A stretch of DNA of 38,209 nt from Streptosporangiaceae bacterium (GTDB lineage: Bacteria; Actinomycetota; Actinomycetes; Streptosporangiales; Streptosporangiaceae): assembly GCA_030041275.1 (NCBI GenBank), contig JASHOE010000147.1:1-38209 (forward strand). The letters run 5' to 3'. The notes under the pieces were generated by a model. The model was not told the DNA's origin and searched no databases. It worked only from the letters and a program-made list of their open reading frames with translations. A program made the position numbers and the translations under genes. Position 1 is the first letter of the stretch; each line of letters begins with the position of its first letter. Shown here one piece after another: positions 17,653-25,322 of the stretch.

Positions 17653-18723
17653 GTGGCTAGCTATGACGCGTTCGTGCTCCTCTCCTTCGGCGGACCGGAG
17701 GGAACCGCGGACGTCATCCCGTTCCTGCAGAACGTCACGGCAGGACGTGGCGTACCGCAGGACCGGCTGGCGCGGGTGGCTGAGCATTACTACCAGTTCG
17801 GCGGGGTTAGCCCGATCAATCAGCAGTGCCGCGACCTGATGGCAGCGATCGAGAAGGACTTCGCGGCCAGAGGGGTGTCTCTGCCGGTGTACTGGGGGAA
17901 CCGCAACTGGGATCCCTATCTGAGCGACACGCTGGCGACCATGGCGGCGGACGGCGTCGGCCGGGCGCTGGCCTTCGTGACTTCCGGCTACAGCTCATTC
18001 TCGAGCTGCCGGCAGTACCTGGGCGACATCGACGCCGCGCGCCAGGTCGTCGGGCCGGCCGCGCCTGAGGTGCACAAGCTGCGGCAGTACTTCAACCACC
18101 CCGGCTACATCGGCTCCTTCGCGGCTGCCGCGGCGGCCGCGATCGCGGCTCTGCCCGCTGACCTGCTGCCAGCCCACGGCACAACCCAGGGAACCCCCGC
18201 GGGCGCCGAGGTCGACCTGGTCTTTGCGGCGCACAGCATCCCGGTGAGCATGGCCGATGTCGCGGGCCCGGTGGGCGGCGCCTACCAGGCACAGCTGGCC
18301 GAGACGGCCCGCCTGGTCGCGGCGCAGCTCGGCTGGCGGCGAGGATGGCGGCTGGCGTACTCCAGCCGCAGCGGGCCGCCGTCGCAGCCCTGGCTGGGGC
18401 CGGACGTGAACGACCTGCTAGCCGAGCTCGCTGCCGTGGGGTCGCGCGCGGTCGTCGTCGTTCCCATCGGGTTCATCAGCGACCACATGGAGGTCAAGTT
18501 CGACCTCGACGTGGAAGCGGCCGAGACGGCTCACCGGCTCGGCCTCGCGTACGCGCGAGCTGCCACACCGGGGACCGATCCTAGGTTCGTCTCGATGATC
18601 ACCGACCTGGTCGTCGAGCGGCTCGACGGGACGGCACCGCTGTCGCTCGGATCCCTCGGCGCCGGGCCTGATGCCTGCCCGCCCGGCTGCTGCGGGCCGC
18701 CGGGGGCGGTGCGAAGCGCGTGA
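17653..18723 (+). CDS. hemH: Ferrochelatase (coproporphyrin-type)
   Basis: A 356-residue ferrochelatase that inserts Fe2+ into the porphyrin ring. Landmarks are LLSFGGPEG, FGGVSPIN, the metal-site histidine in FAAHSIPVSM (H194), SRSGPPSQPWLGPDV and PIGFISDHMEVKFDLD. The C-terminus has CPPGCC (C342, C346, C347) and an internal SSC (C119), the kind of cysteine set that holds the [2Fe-2S] cluster in actinobacterial enzymes. In actinobacteria these enzymes act on coproporphyrin III in the coproporphyrin-dependent pathway. GTG 17653 is the start. It overlaps the next gene by 4 bp, so translation is coupled. Confidence 0.95.
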   Translation: MASYDAFVLLSFGGPEGTADVIPFLQNVTAGRGVPQDRLARVAEHYYQFGGVSPINQQCRDLMAAIEKDFAARGVSLPVYWGNRNWDPYLSDTLATMAADGVGRALAFVTSGYSSFSSCRQYLGDIDAARQVVGPAAPEVHKLRQYFNHPGYIGSFAAAAAAAIAALPADLLPAHGTTQGTPAGAEVDLVFAAHSIPVSMADVAGPVGGAYQAQLAETARLVAAQLGWRRGWRLAYSSRSGPPSQPWLGPDVNDLLAELAAVGSRAVVVVPIGFISDHMEVKFDLDVEAAETAHRLGLAYARAATPGTDPRFVSMITDLVVERLDGTAPLSLGSLGAGPDACPPGCCGPPGAVRSA

Positions 18724-19550
18724 CCTCCGCGGCGAGGCCAGGACCGCAGTCACCCGAAGCCGCTGAGCTCGTGGAACTGGCCAGCTCGGTGGCTCAGGAG
18801 GCGGCTGAGCTGCTGGTGACCCGGTTCGGTCGAGTACGGGTGGTGCAGACCAAGTCCAGCCCCACGGACGTGGTCACCGAGATGGACCGCGAGGCGGAGC
18901 AGCTCATCCTGGACCGGCTGCTGGCGGCGCGACCCGGCGACGCCGTACTCGCTGAGGAGGGTGGCCAGACCGGTGCGGGCAGCGTCCGGTGGATCGTCGA
19001 CCCGCTAGACGGCACCGTGAACTACCTGTACGGGTTGCCCGACTGGGCGGTCAGCGTGGCGGCTGAGGTCGCTGGGGAGATCGTGGCCGGCGCGGTCTGC
19101 GTGCCACTGCGCCGCTGCCTGTTCACCGCCGAGCGCGGCGGCGGCGCCTGGCTGGTGTCGGCCGCTGACCCGGCGCGGCAGCGGCTTATCTGCAATTCCG
19201 GTGTCGCCCTGTCGGCTGCGCTGGTCGCCACCGGCTTCGGCTACGCGGCCGAGCAGCGCGTGGGCCAGGGCGGGGTGGTCGCCGCGGTTCTGCCGCGCGT
19301 CAGGGACATCAGACGGTCTGGCTCGGCCGCGACCGACCTCTGCTCAGTCGCCGCAGGGCAAGTTGATGCCTACTACGAACGCGGCTTGCAGTACTGGGAC
19401 CTGGCCGCCGGCGGGCTCATCGCGCGCGAGGCGGGCGCCGTGACCGGAGGCCTGCACGGCCAGCCTGCGGGAACGCACCTGGCTATAGCGGCGGCCGCCG
19501 GCTTGTTCGCCGAGCTGCATGACCTGCTAGCCGGGCAGATTGCCCGCTGA
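18720..19550 (+). CDS. Inositol monophosphatase family phosphatase
   Basis: A 276-residue Mg-dependent phosphatase. The metal-binding motifs are AEEGG (E79/E80), WIVDPLDGTVNYLYGLP (D94, D97) and the distal WDLAAGGLIAREAGA, so the active site is complete. Substrates in the family include inositol phosphates, fructose-1,6-bisphosphate, histidinol phosphate and 3'-phosphoadenosine 5'-phosphate; the sequence does not decide. Its GTG overlaps the ferrochelatase stop as GTGA. It converges on the pseudokinase gene with only 27 bp between the stops. Confidence 0.93.
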   Translation: MTSAARPGPQSPEAAELVELASSVAQEAAELLVTRFGRVRVVQTKSSPTDVVTEMDREAEQLILDRLLAARPGDAVLAEEGGQTGAGSVRWIVDPLDGTVNYLYGLPDWAVSVAAEVAGEIVAGAVCVPLRRCLFTAERGGGAWLVSAADPARQRLICNSGVALSAALVATGFGYAAEQRVGQGGVVAAVLPRVRDIRRSGSAATDLCSVAAGQVDAYYERGLQYWDLAAGGLIAREAGAVTGGLHGQPAGTHLAIAAAAGLFAELHDLLAGQIAR

Positions 19551-19577
19551 CGTCACCACAGCGGCTGGCCCGGCCAG

Positions 19578-21068
19578 TTAGGAGCGCGTGAGCGTCCCCA
19601 CCGCCGGGGGACTGCTCTTGAAGCTGAAGCTGATCGCGTCGGTGCCGCTGACCGTGACGGTAACGGTGCCGTTGGAGCACGTTTTCTGGCCGACGACGAT
19701 GCCCTGGCTCATCGTCAGCGTTGTCGACGTCTCCGAGGTCAGGTTCAGGTCACCCGAGCAGCTGAAATCTGCCCCCGAGTACGCGATTGTGCCGGATGAC
19801 TGGCCTTCTCGCAGCGTGATCGTGACCGTGTAGGTGGTCGGTGGCTGGGTTACCGGGCCAGACCAGGTCCCGGCAAAGACTGCCGATGTGGTCGGACTCT
19901 GGCCTGCGGACGGCGCGGTCGCATCTGGCGTTGGCCTGGTTGACGCAGGGCGATTGGTGTTCGCGGAGAGCTGGCCGTGGTTCGGCTGGCCGCCGCCGAC
20001 CAGGTGCACGATGAGGAGGGCGACGAGGACGATCGCCACGACAGCCCCGGCGCCGATCACCCAGAGAGCCGGACGCCTGCTTCTGGGGACCTGGTTGCGG
20101 CCACTAGACCGGCGCTGCTGCGCACGGTCGTGCTGACCCGCCGCGGCAGCGGCCGCCGAGTGCCGCGAACCTGCCGGGGCGCGGTCGGCAGGACGGGCTC
20201 CGGGCGTGGACGGCTGAGACAGGTAGGGGGCGGCAGGACGATCGGATGCACCACCTGACGGTCCAGCTGCGGCTGGCACGCTCGCCGGCGTGGCGACTGG
20301 CAGACCGGGTGCCGTCGCGAGCCGGGCGGCCCGCCTGGAGCCCTCCGCCAGCACTCCCGCCCGCGGCGACCCCTCACCGAGCAGGAACTGCAGAACGGCG
20401 CGCGCGGCAGGCCGCTCGGGGGAGTCCAGCTCGAGGCACTGCTGGACTGGCTCCCGGACGCGGTCAGGCAGGAAGTCGAGGTCACGGTGGCCGGCCGGGG
20501 GGTGCCCGGTCGCGGCGAAGACCACGGTCTGAGCCCACGCGAACATGTCAGCTGAAGGAGTGGCGGAACCGTACGGTGGCGTGATGCCGAACTCGACGAC
20601 GTGGGGCGGTCCCTCCGGGGGGAGGATGACGTGCTGCGGGCCGAAGCTGCCGTGCACCAGGCCGGCCTGGTGCACGGAGGCAAGCCCCGTTGCCATGCCG
20701 ATGGCCAGGCCTTCCAGTTCCTGGCCTGGCCTGACGCCGTTCTCGGCGACGAGCTCCAGCAGCGATTGTCCCCCGATGTACTCGCTGACCAGGTATGCGA
20801 TGTCCCCGTCGAGCCCCGCGTCAAGCACCCGGGCGGCACAAAACGGGGGAACTCGCTTGGCGACGGCTGCCTCGGCCGCGAACCGGTCCCTGGCCGCCCC
20901 GTCCCTGGCCCAGTCGCCGCCAATCAGGCTGACTGACACCGAGGTGCCATCTGGGGCCACGCCGATGAAGATGGGGTCCTCTGACGGCATCCCGTCCAGT
21001 CGCCCGGTCAGCCGGTACCGTCCGACCCGTTTCGGGTCTCCCGCGCGCAGTGGCACGTGGTGGGGCAT
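19578..21068 (-). CDS. Membrane-anchored protein-kinase-like protein (probable pseudokinase)
   Basis: A 496-residue protein. Residues about 15-260 have the fold signature of a Hanks-type kinase, but the VAIK lysine is missing (SVSVSLIGG), the HRDLKPxN loop reads HGSFGPQHVIL, and DFG reads EFG. Catalytic Lys and both Asp are thus absent, and the glycine-rich loop is also degenerate. A Pro/Ser/Ala-rich linker leads to a transmembrane helix (VIGAGAVVAIVLVALLIVHL), then an external Ser/Thr-rich domain of about 110 residues with two cysteines, starting FAGTWSGPVTQ and rich in beta strands. ATG 21068 follows GGAG; a GTG at 21128 would add 20 residues. Likely a binding or scaffold receptor, not an active kinase. 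Confidence 0.85.
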   Translation of the reverse strand: MPHHVPLRAGDPKRVGRYRLTGRLDGMPSEDPIFIGVAPDGTSVSVSLIGGDWARDGAARDRFAAEAAVAKRVPPFCAARVLDAGLDGDIAYLVSEYIGGQSLLELVAENGVRPGQELEGLAIGMATGLASVHQAGLVHGSFGPQHVILPPEGPPHVVEFGITPPYGSATPSADMFAWAQTVVFAATGHPPAGHRDLDFLPDRVREPVQQCLELDSPERPAARAVLQFLLGEGSPRAGVLAEGSRRAARLATAPGLPVATPASVPAAAGPSGGASDRPAAPYLSQPSTPGARPADRAPAGSRHSAAAAAAGQHDRAQQRRSSGRNQVPRSRRPALWVIGAGAVVAIVLVALLIVHLVGGGQPNHGQLSANTNRPASTRPTPDATAPSAGQSPTTSAVFAGTWSGPVTQPPTTYTVTITLREGQSSGTIAYSGADFSCSGDLNLTSETSTTLTMSQGIVVGQKTCSNGTVTVTVSGTDAISFSFKSSPPAVGTLTRS

Positions 21069-21401
21069 AGACCGCGACTCCGCCTGGGCAGCAGCGTGTG
21101 AGCTGTGAGCGGTTCGTACCATACGCACTTTTGCGCCGGAAGGTGCGCCGAATCAGCGAAGTTACTGCGAAGTAAATGCTGGGTCACGTGCTTCCCACCC
21201 GCCCTCAGCGGGGAAGATTTGTCCGCTTGGCGAGCGTTCGGTTACTGCAGGTCGCGACGCGCAGGGCGAAAGGTGGCCCGGTAGGTGTGAAGAGAACTCA
21301 GGCGTGGCAGAATTCCCCGCCGGATTCGGGCACAAGACAGCGGTCCTGAGCGTTACAAGCGCGCGGAACGAGTTAGTAAAGATGGAGGGGTAAGGGCCGA
21401 G
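21069..21401. other. Divergent intergenic region
   Basis: A 333-bp gap between the divergent pseudokinase and DUF4193 genes. It holds an 11-bp-spaced direct repeat, GCGAAGTTA (21156-21164) and GCGAAGTAA (21167-21175), a CACGTG at 21186-21191, and the DUF4193 ribosome binding site GGAGGGG at 21384-21390. No RNA gene or extra ORF with coding character was found. Confidence 0.5.
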
Positions 21402-21701
21402 ATGGCTACTGACTACGACAGCCCGCGGAAGACCGACGATGACGTCACCGAGGACAGTCTGCAGGAGCTGCAGGCGCGCCGGATGGACAAGTCGTCGACG
21501 GCGATCGACATCGACCCCGATGACGTCGCCGAGTCGCTTGAGCTTCCCGGTGCAGACCTGTCGAACGAGGAGCTCTCGTTCCGGGTGATTCCGCGCCAGG
21601 CGGACGAATTCACGTGCTCGAGCTGCTTCCTTGTGCACCACCGGAGTCAGCTTGCCGACAACCGGGGTGGCCAGCCGGTTTGCCGGGAATGTGCGGCGTG
21701 A
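21402..21701 (+). CDS. DUF4193 protein
   Basis: A 99-residue acidic protein that matches the actinobacteria-specific DUF4193 family along its length: start MATDYDSPRKTDDDVTEDS, centre LELPGADLSNEEL, and end FTCSSCFLVHHRSQL...VCREC. Two CxxC pairs suggest a zinc knuckle at the C-terminus. The family is widely conserved in actinobacteria, with no established function known to me. GGAGGGG lies 11 nt upstream of the ATG. Confidence 0.95.
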   Translation: MATDYDSPRKTDDDVTEDSLQELQARRMDKSSTAIDIDPDDVAESLELPGADLSNEELSFRVIPRQADEFTCSSCFLVHHRSQLADNRGGQPVCRECAA

Positions 21702-21745
21702 GCTCGGTGCGGTTTGCTGCGGTCGGGCGGGTGGTGCCGACCTAG

Positions 21746-21961
21746 CTAGGTGCTGCCCAGCCGCCTGACGCACTCGGGCTCGCCGCAGGTGCGGCCTGAG
21801 CCGCGGCACACCCGCCCGCAAGCGCAGCGTTCGGCACGACTGGCGAGCCAGGCCTGATAGTCGCCGAGAGCGACTGTGCCGTCGCTGCTCTCGATGCTGT
21901 AAACCTGCCGGATGGTACCGCCCGGCAGCGCTATGTACTCGCGCGGGATGGCGTCCACCAC
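21746..21961 (-). CDS. Cys-rich miniprotein, 71 aa
   Basis: A GTG-initiated frame with a structured-looking N-terminal half (IPREYIALPGGTIRQVYSIE, then LGDYQAWLASR) and a C-terminal cluster of five cysteines (CACGRVC, then TCGEPEC) that could bind a metal. I do not recognise the family. It converges with DUF4193 (44 bp between stops) and lies 48 bp downstream... in opposite sense order, upstream of the carboxylesterase stop, on the same strand as that gene, so cotranscription with the esterase is possible. The alternative frames across this stretch have poorer character. Confidence 0.5.
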   Translation of the reverse strand: MVDAIPREYIALPGGTIRQVYSIESSDGTVALGDYQAWLASRAERCACGRVCRGSGRTCGEPECVRRLGST

Positions 21962-22009
21962 TCAATTGTGGCTTACTTTGTGCGCGCCGGGACCCGCACC
22001 CTCAGGCGG

Positions 22010-23494
22010 TCAGGTGGCGCCCCAGCAGCGGCGCTCGTCACCGCGGGGGTCGAGGATCACGATGCCGGGTCCGGCCGCAGCGCCGAAGGTCATCACCGGG
22101 TAGCTGGTGTCGAACCGCCGCCAGCCGGGGTCGCCGCTGGTGGCGAACCTGATCCAGGCGGCGTGCATCTCCGTCGCCAGATCGGTTCTGGGATTCTCGC
22201 CGATCGCGAGCTCGGCGTCGGGCGAGCGGAGGTTGTCAAAGACGAAGGGGATCTCGACCGCGTGCGCGGCGCCGAGGTCCTTGACCTGGCTCCGCCAGGC
22301 GAACTCGTAGAGATAGGTCGGAGCGTCCCCGGCCGCGGTGAGCCGCGCTTCGGCGGCGGCGAACAGCGGGTTGCGGAAGAACTGGTCAGTGATCAGGGCA
22401 CACATCACGTCGCCAGGGCTAGCCCCTGGCCGGTTGGCCTGGTAAAGCGTCGCGGCATCCGGGTGGATCCCAAGCATGCCGAGGACAGCCGGGAGCGCTT
22501 CCGCCGTCACCGCCGCGGCGAGCCCATTCGGCACCGCGAAGAGCCGGAACTCCTCCGTGTTCGTCCCCGCCAGCAATGGCACGTCTCCACCGTGGCCGGC
22601 GGCGAGGGCAGCCTGCGGGTGCCGGGGAAGAACGTCGCCGTCGACGACCGGGACGAACGCCATGGAGGTCCGCACCACGCTGGCGCCCCAGCGGGCCGGA
22701 TCGGGCCCGGCTGCCATCGCGTCCCTGACGGTTGCCTGCGCTGCGATCAGCTTCTCCAGCGGCAGCCCGGCCAGACTTGCGGCGGTCGCGTCGAAACCCA
22801 GCACGGTGCTGAGCTCGCCGGTCACCAGCCGGGCGTCCGCCGGGTCCGCTCCGGCCTGGGCCGCGCCGCTCTGGGCGATGACACGGCCGAAGAGACCGTG
22901 GGCCCGCGGCATGCCAAGGAGTGTCATGACGCTCATCGCGCCGGCGGATTCGCCAAAGATCGTGACGTTGCCGGGGTCGCCGCCGAACGCGGCAATGTTG
23001 TCGTGCACCCATTCCAGCGCCGCGACCTGGTCCAGCAGGCCGCGGTTGGGTGGCGCGTCAGGCAGCCAGGCGAACCCGTCAATGCCGAGCCGGTAGTTGA
23101 TGCTGACGAGCACGACGCCGTCGCGCGCGAACGGGTAGCCGTCGTACATGGCCACGGCCGAGTTGCCGTTGGCAAACGCGCCACCGTGAATCCACACCAT
23201 CACCGGGGCACGGCCGGCCAGATCCGGGGTCCAGACGTTCAGGGTGAGCCATTCGTCTCCCCGAATGTCAGGCTCAGGCAGCAGCTCGTCGAATGGCGCC
23301 ACATAGGCGGGCTTGGGCGGCGTCGGGCCGAACCTCGTGCCGTCCCGCGTGCCATCCCACCCGGCGGGCGGCTCGGGTGCCGCAAACCGCAGCGGGCCGG
23401 TGGGGCTGGCCGCGTAGGGGATGCCGAGGAACCTGGTCACGCCGCCGGCGACCTCGCCGCGCACCGTGCCGTACCGGGTAGTAGCCGTTGTCAT
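22010..23494 (-). CDS. Type-B carboxylesterase
   Basis: A 494-residue serine esterase of the carboxylesterase/cholinesterase family. The nucleophile elbow is FGESAGAMS (S183), the oxyanion hole WIHGGAFANG, and the histidine region HAVEIPFVF (a conserved HxxEIPFVF block); NVWTPD, LVSINYRLG and GDPGNVTIFG are further family blocks. No signal peptide is seen, so it is probably intracellular. The start is ATG 23494 (MTTATTRYG); the frame is open to 23746 but that 84-residue extension overlaps the divergent gene and is Arg/Ser-rich noise. Substrates are carboxylic esters or carbamates of unknown nature. Confidence 0.93.
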   Translation of the reverse strand: MTTATTRYGTVRGEVAGGVTRFLGIPYAASPTGPLRFAAPEPPAGWDGTRDGTRFGPTPPKPAYVAPFDELLPEPDIRGDEWLTLNVWTPDLAGRAPVMVWIHGGAFANGNSAVAMYDGYPFARDGVVLVSINYRLGIDGFAWLPDAPPNRGLLDQVAALEWVHDNIAAFGGDPGNVTIFGESAGAMSVMTLLGMPRAHGLFGRVIAQSGAAQAGADPADARLVTGELSTVLGFDATAASLAGLPLEKLIAAQATVRDAMAAGPDPARWGASVVRTSMAFVPVVDGDVLPRHPQAALAAGHGGDVPLLAGTNTEEFRLFAVPNGLAAAVTAEALPAVLGMLGIHPDAATLYQANRPGASPGDVMCALITDQFFRNPLFAAAEARLTAAGDAPTYLYEFAWRSQVKDLGAAHAVEIPFVFDNLRSPDAELAIGENPRTDLATEMHAAWIRFATSGDPGWRRFDTSYPVMTFGAAAGPGIVILDPRGDERRCWGAT

Positions 23495-23585
23495 GCGGGC
23501 ACTGTGCCACACGGGCCCGTGGCGCAACAAGGCCGGACTGCGCGGGTGCACCGAGGGCGGGGCGGTGGGAGTAGGCTCGCGAACC

Positions 23586-24251
23586 GTGACAGATGAGGGC
23601 GGGGTGGCGACCGACGCCAACGACTGGCGGCTGACGGTACGTCTGAGGGATGAGGACCAAGCCAGCCAGGCGGTCCGGCACCTGAGCGCGCACACCGTCG
23701 AGGCCGAGGTGCAGCGACGACTGGGCGGCCGGGTCGTGGTGGGCACGGACGGCGGACACGAGCTGTTCCTTTACACCCACAGCCGGGATGGCGCGGCGAC
23801 AGCGCGGGAGTCGGTGGACGCGGTGCTGTCCGGCCACGCCATCCAGGCGGAGTACCAGCTTGATCGGTGGCATCCGGTCGCCGAGGACTGGGAGTCGGCT
23901 GACGTCGCACTGCCGGGAACGGCGGCCGAGGCCGAGGCCGAGCGGAGCCGGCTCGACGTGGCGGAGACCAGCGAGTCGCTGGCCAGCGGCATCGCGCTGT
24001 TCGAGGTCCGGGTGCAGCTTCCTGCGCACCGCGATGCGGTGGCGCTGGCGGACCGGCTGCGTGCCGAGGGCTACTCGGTAGTCCGGCGGTGGCGATTCCT
24101 GGTCGTGGGCGCGAACAACGCTGACCAAGCCGACGAGTTCGCTACCGCCATCCGACAGCTTGGGCCGGCCGACGCGGTTGTCACGACCGAGGAGGTCGGA
24201 CCGAGCCGTCCCTACACGGCGTTCGAGATCGCGGCCGACTCGGGGATCTGA
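23586..24251 (+). CDS. Conserved protein with RraB-like C-terminal domain
   Basis: A 221-residue acidic cytoplasmic protein starting at GTG 23586, 91 bp from the divergent esterase. The N-terminal half (DWRLTVRLRDED...) and the C-terminal half (FEVRVQLPAHRDAVALADRL, then EGYSVVRRWRFLVVGA) each look like a ferredoxin-like beta-alpha-beta domain. The second resembles RraB-type ribonuclease E inhibitor domains of actinobacterial proteins; a direct link to RNase E is not shown. Its last 40 bp overlap the 3' end of the convergent recombinase-like gene. GTG 23604 is an alternative start. Confidence 0.65.
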   Translation: MTDEGGVATDANDWRLTVRLRDEDQASQAVRHLSAHTVEAEVQRRLGGRVVVGTDGGHELFLYTHSRDGAATARESVDAVLSGHAIQAEYQLDRWHPVAEDWESADVALPGTAAEAEAERSRLDVAETSESLASGIALFEVRVQLPAHRDAVALADRLRAEGYSVVRRWRFLVVGANNADQADEFATAIRQLGPADAVVTTEEVGPSRPYTAFEIAADSGI

Positions 24252-25069
24252 CCGTCCGCTCCGGACCGGCGCAACTGGTGCAGCATCCAGCCGCGACCTG
24301 ACGGGTCGAGCCGCCTGGTGTGCTCGATGAAGATCTCGGCTGCCCGCCGGTACGACAGCCGCGCACGCCCGGTCAGCGGGCAGACATCGGCCTGATGTGT
24401 CCCGGCGGCCGCGCGCCGGTCGGTGAGGAACACAGGCCCGTGGTGACGGCCGGCCAGCAGCCAGCCGAGCAGTTCGCTGGTCTGCGGTCCCCAGCGGATC
24501 GAACTCGTCGGCCGGGCGCGGCGGCCGACCACGTCGACGGCATCGGCATCCAGCGCCAGAGCCATCTCCGCCCCCGCCCCGCTGTCAGCGAGCAGATGCC
24601 AGAACGCCTGCTCGCGCAAGCCTGCCGGGGCCATGAACAGCGTGGCGAGCTGAGCCTCTGTGATCGGCCGGAGCAGCGCTGGCCTGGCGACTGCCGCGGG
24701 GTCAAGCGCGGCGGTGGGATTGGCGGAGATCCACTGCCGTCGCTGCCACCAGCCAACCGCGCTGCGCAGTGCAGACAGTTCGCGGTGCACCGTCCGCGCC
24801 TCCGCATGCTGCATCCGGTGCGCGACCGCGTCGGCCAGCCTCGGCTCAGTCGCGGAGTCGTCGAGCAGCGCCAGTGGCACGATCGGCGGAGTTGCGCCGC
24901 GCCGACCACGGCCCGGCGGCGGCAGCTTGCCGACGAGTGGCCAAGCCCAGCCCGCAAGCGAGATCCGGTACACCCGCCTAGACGCCACGCTGAGGTCCGC
25001 TTCGGCTAGGTAGCGATCCACTGCGACGGCATATTCGACGGGCGCGATCCCGGCGAACGACAGGGTCAT
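24212..25069 (-). CDS. Degenerate, C-terminally truncated tyrosine-recombinase-like protein
   Basis: A 285-residue protein. The N-terminal half fits the SAM-like core-binding domain (SVASRRVYRISLAGW, then TVHRELSALRSAVGWW and NPTAALD). The C-terminal half follows the recombinase catalytic fold, with LLADSGAGAEMALALD where the family has an ARAEExLAL-type strand, so the first catalytic Arg is Gly. It reaches WMLHQLRRSG, matching the HxxR box, and then stops within about 15 residues. The final helices and the nucleophilic Tyr are missing, and no other frame downstream restores them. GGGAG precedes the ATG. It is therefore expected to be inactive in strand transfer and may retain DNA binding. 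Confidence 0.75.
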   Translation of the reverse strand: MTLSFAGIAPVEYAVAVDRYLAEADLSVASRRVYRISLAGWAWPLVGKLPPPGRGRRGATPPIVPLALLDDSATEPRLADAVAHRMQHAEARTVHRELSALRSAVGWWQRRQWISANPTAALDPAAVARPALLRPITEAQLATLFMAPAGLREQAFWHLLADSGAGAEMALALDADAVDVVGRRARPTSSIRWGPQTSELLGWLLAGRHHGPVFLTDRRAAAGTHQADVCPLTGRARLSYRRAAEIFIEHTRRLDPSGRGWMLHQLRRSGADGQIPESAAISNAV

Positions 25070-25112
25070 CTTCGCTCCCTCAGCATATGACGTTGCCGCC
25101 TATGCTAGCCGG

Positions 25113-25146
25113 CGCAGTAAATAATAGCGCTGCCGGATTTACTGCG
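25113..25146. repeat. Inverted pair of decamer CGCAGTAAAT
   Basis: CGCAGTAAAT at 25113-25122 and its exact reverse complement at 25137-25146, with a 14-nt spacer; a CTGCCG/CGGCAG pair overlaps the second copy. It is 44 bp upstream of the recombinase-like gene and 177-210 bp before the MFS gene. A candidate operator or recombinase arm site. Confidence 0.6.
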
Positions 25147-25253
25147 GCAGCAGGCCGCTGGCCTGGGGATCTGCACGCTAGGAGTCGTGACTTTATTGCG
25201 AGCACTAAGCCATTTCTGGCAGCCTGAATTGCGTGACTGCCCGTGATGAAAAC

Positions 25254-25297
25254 CCGTTCCCTCATCGCAGTAAATCAATTCATCAATCAGGGAACGG
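25254..25297. promoter_or_regulatory. Inverted repeat with third decamer, before MFS gene
   Basis: CCGTTCCCT (25254-25262) and AGGGAACGG (25289-25297) are perfect 9-bp inverted arms. Between them, at 25266-25275, lies a third exact CGCAGTAAAT. The element ends 25 bp before the MFS start, a suitable place for an operator. Confidence 0.5.
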
Positions 25298-25322
25298 AGC
25301 CGCTATCCCTGGCGGTGTCGGG

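Noticed and set aside
21968..23596. 542-residue plus-strand frame over the carboxylesterase
   Set aside because: Antisense shadow of a gene with S183 and family blocks.
24212..25275. Intact integrative element with att sites
   Set aside because: The recombinase lacks the catalytic Arg and Tyr, no tRNA end is visible, and the flanking genes are ordinary; only a relic can be supported.
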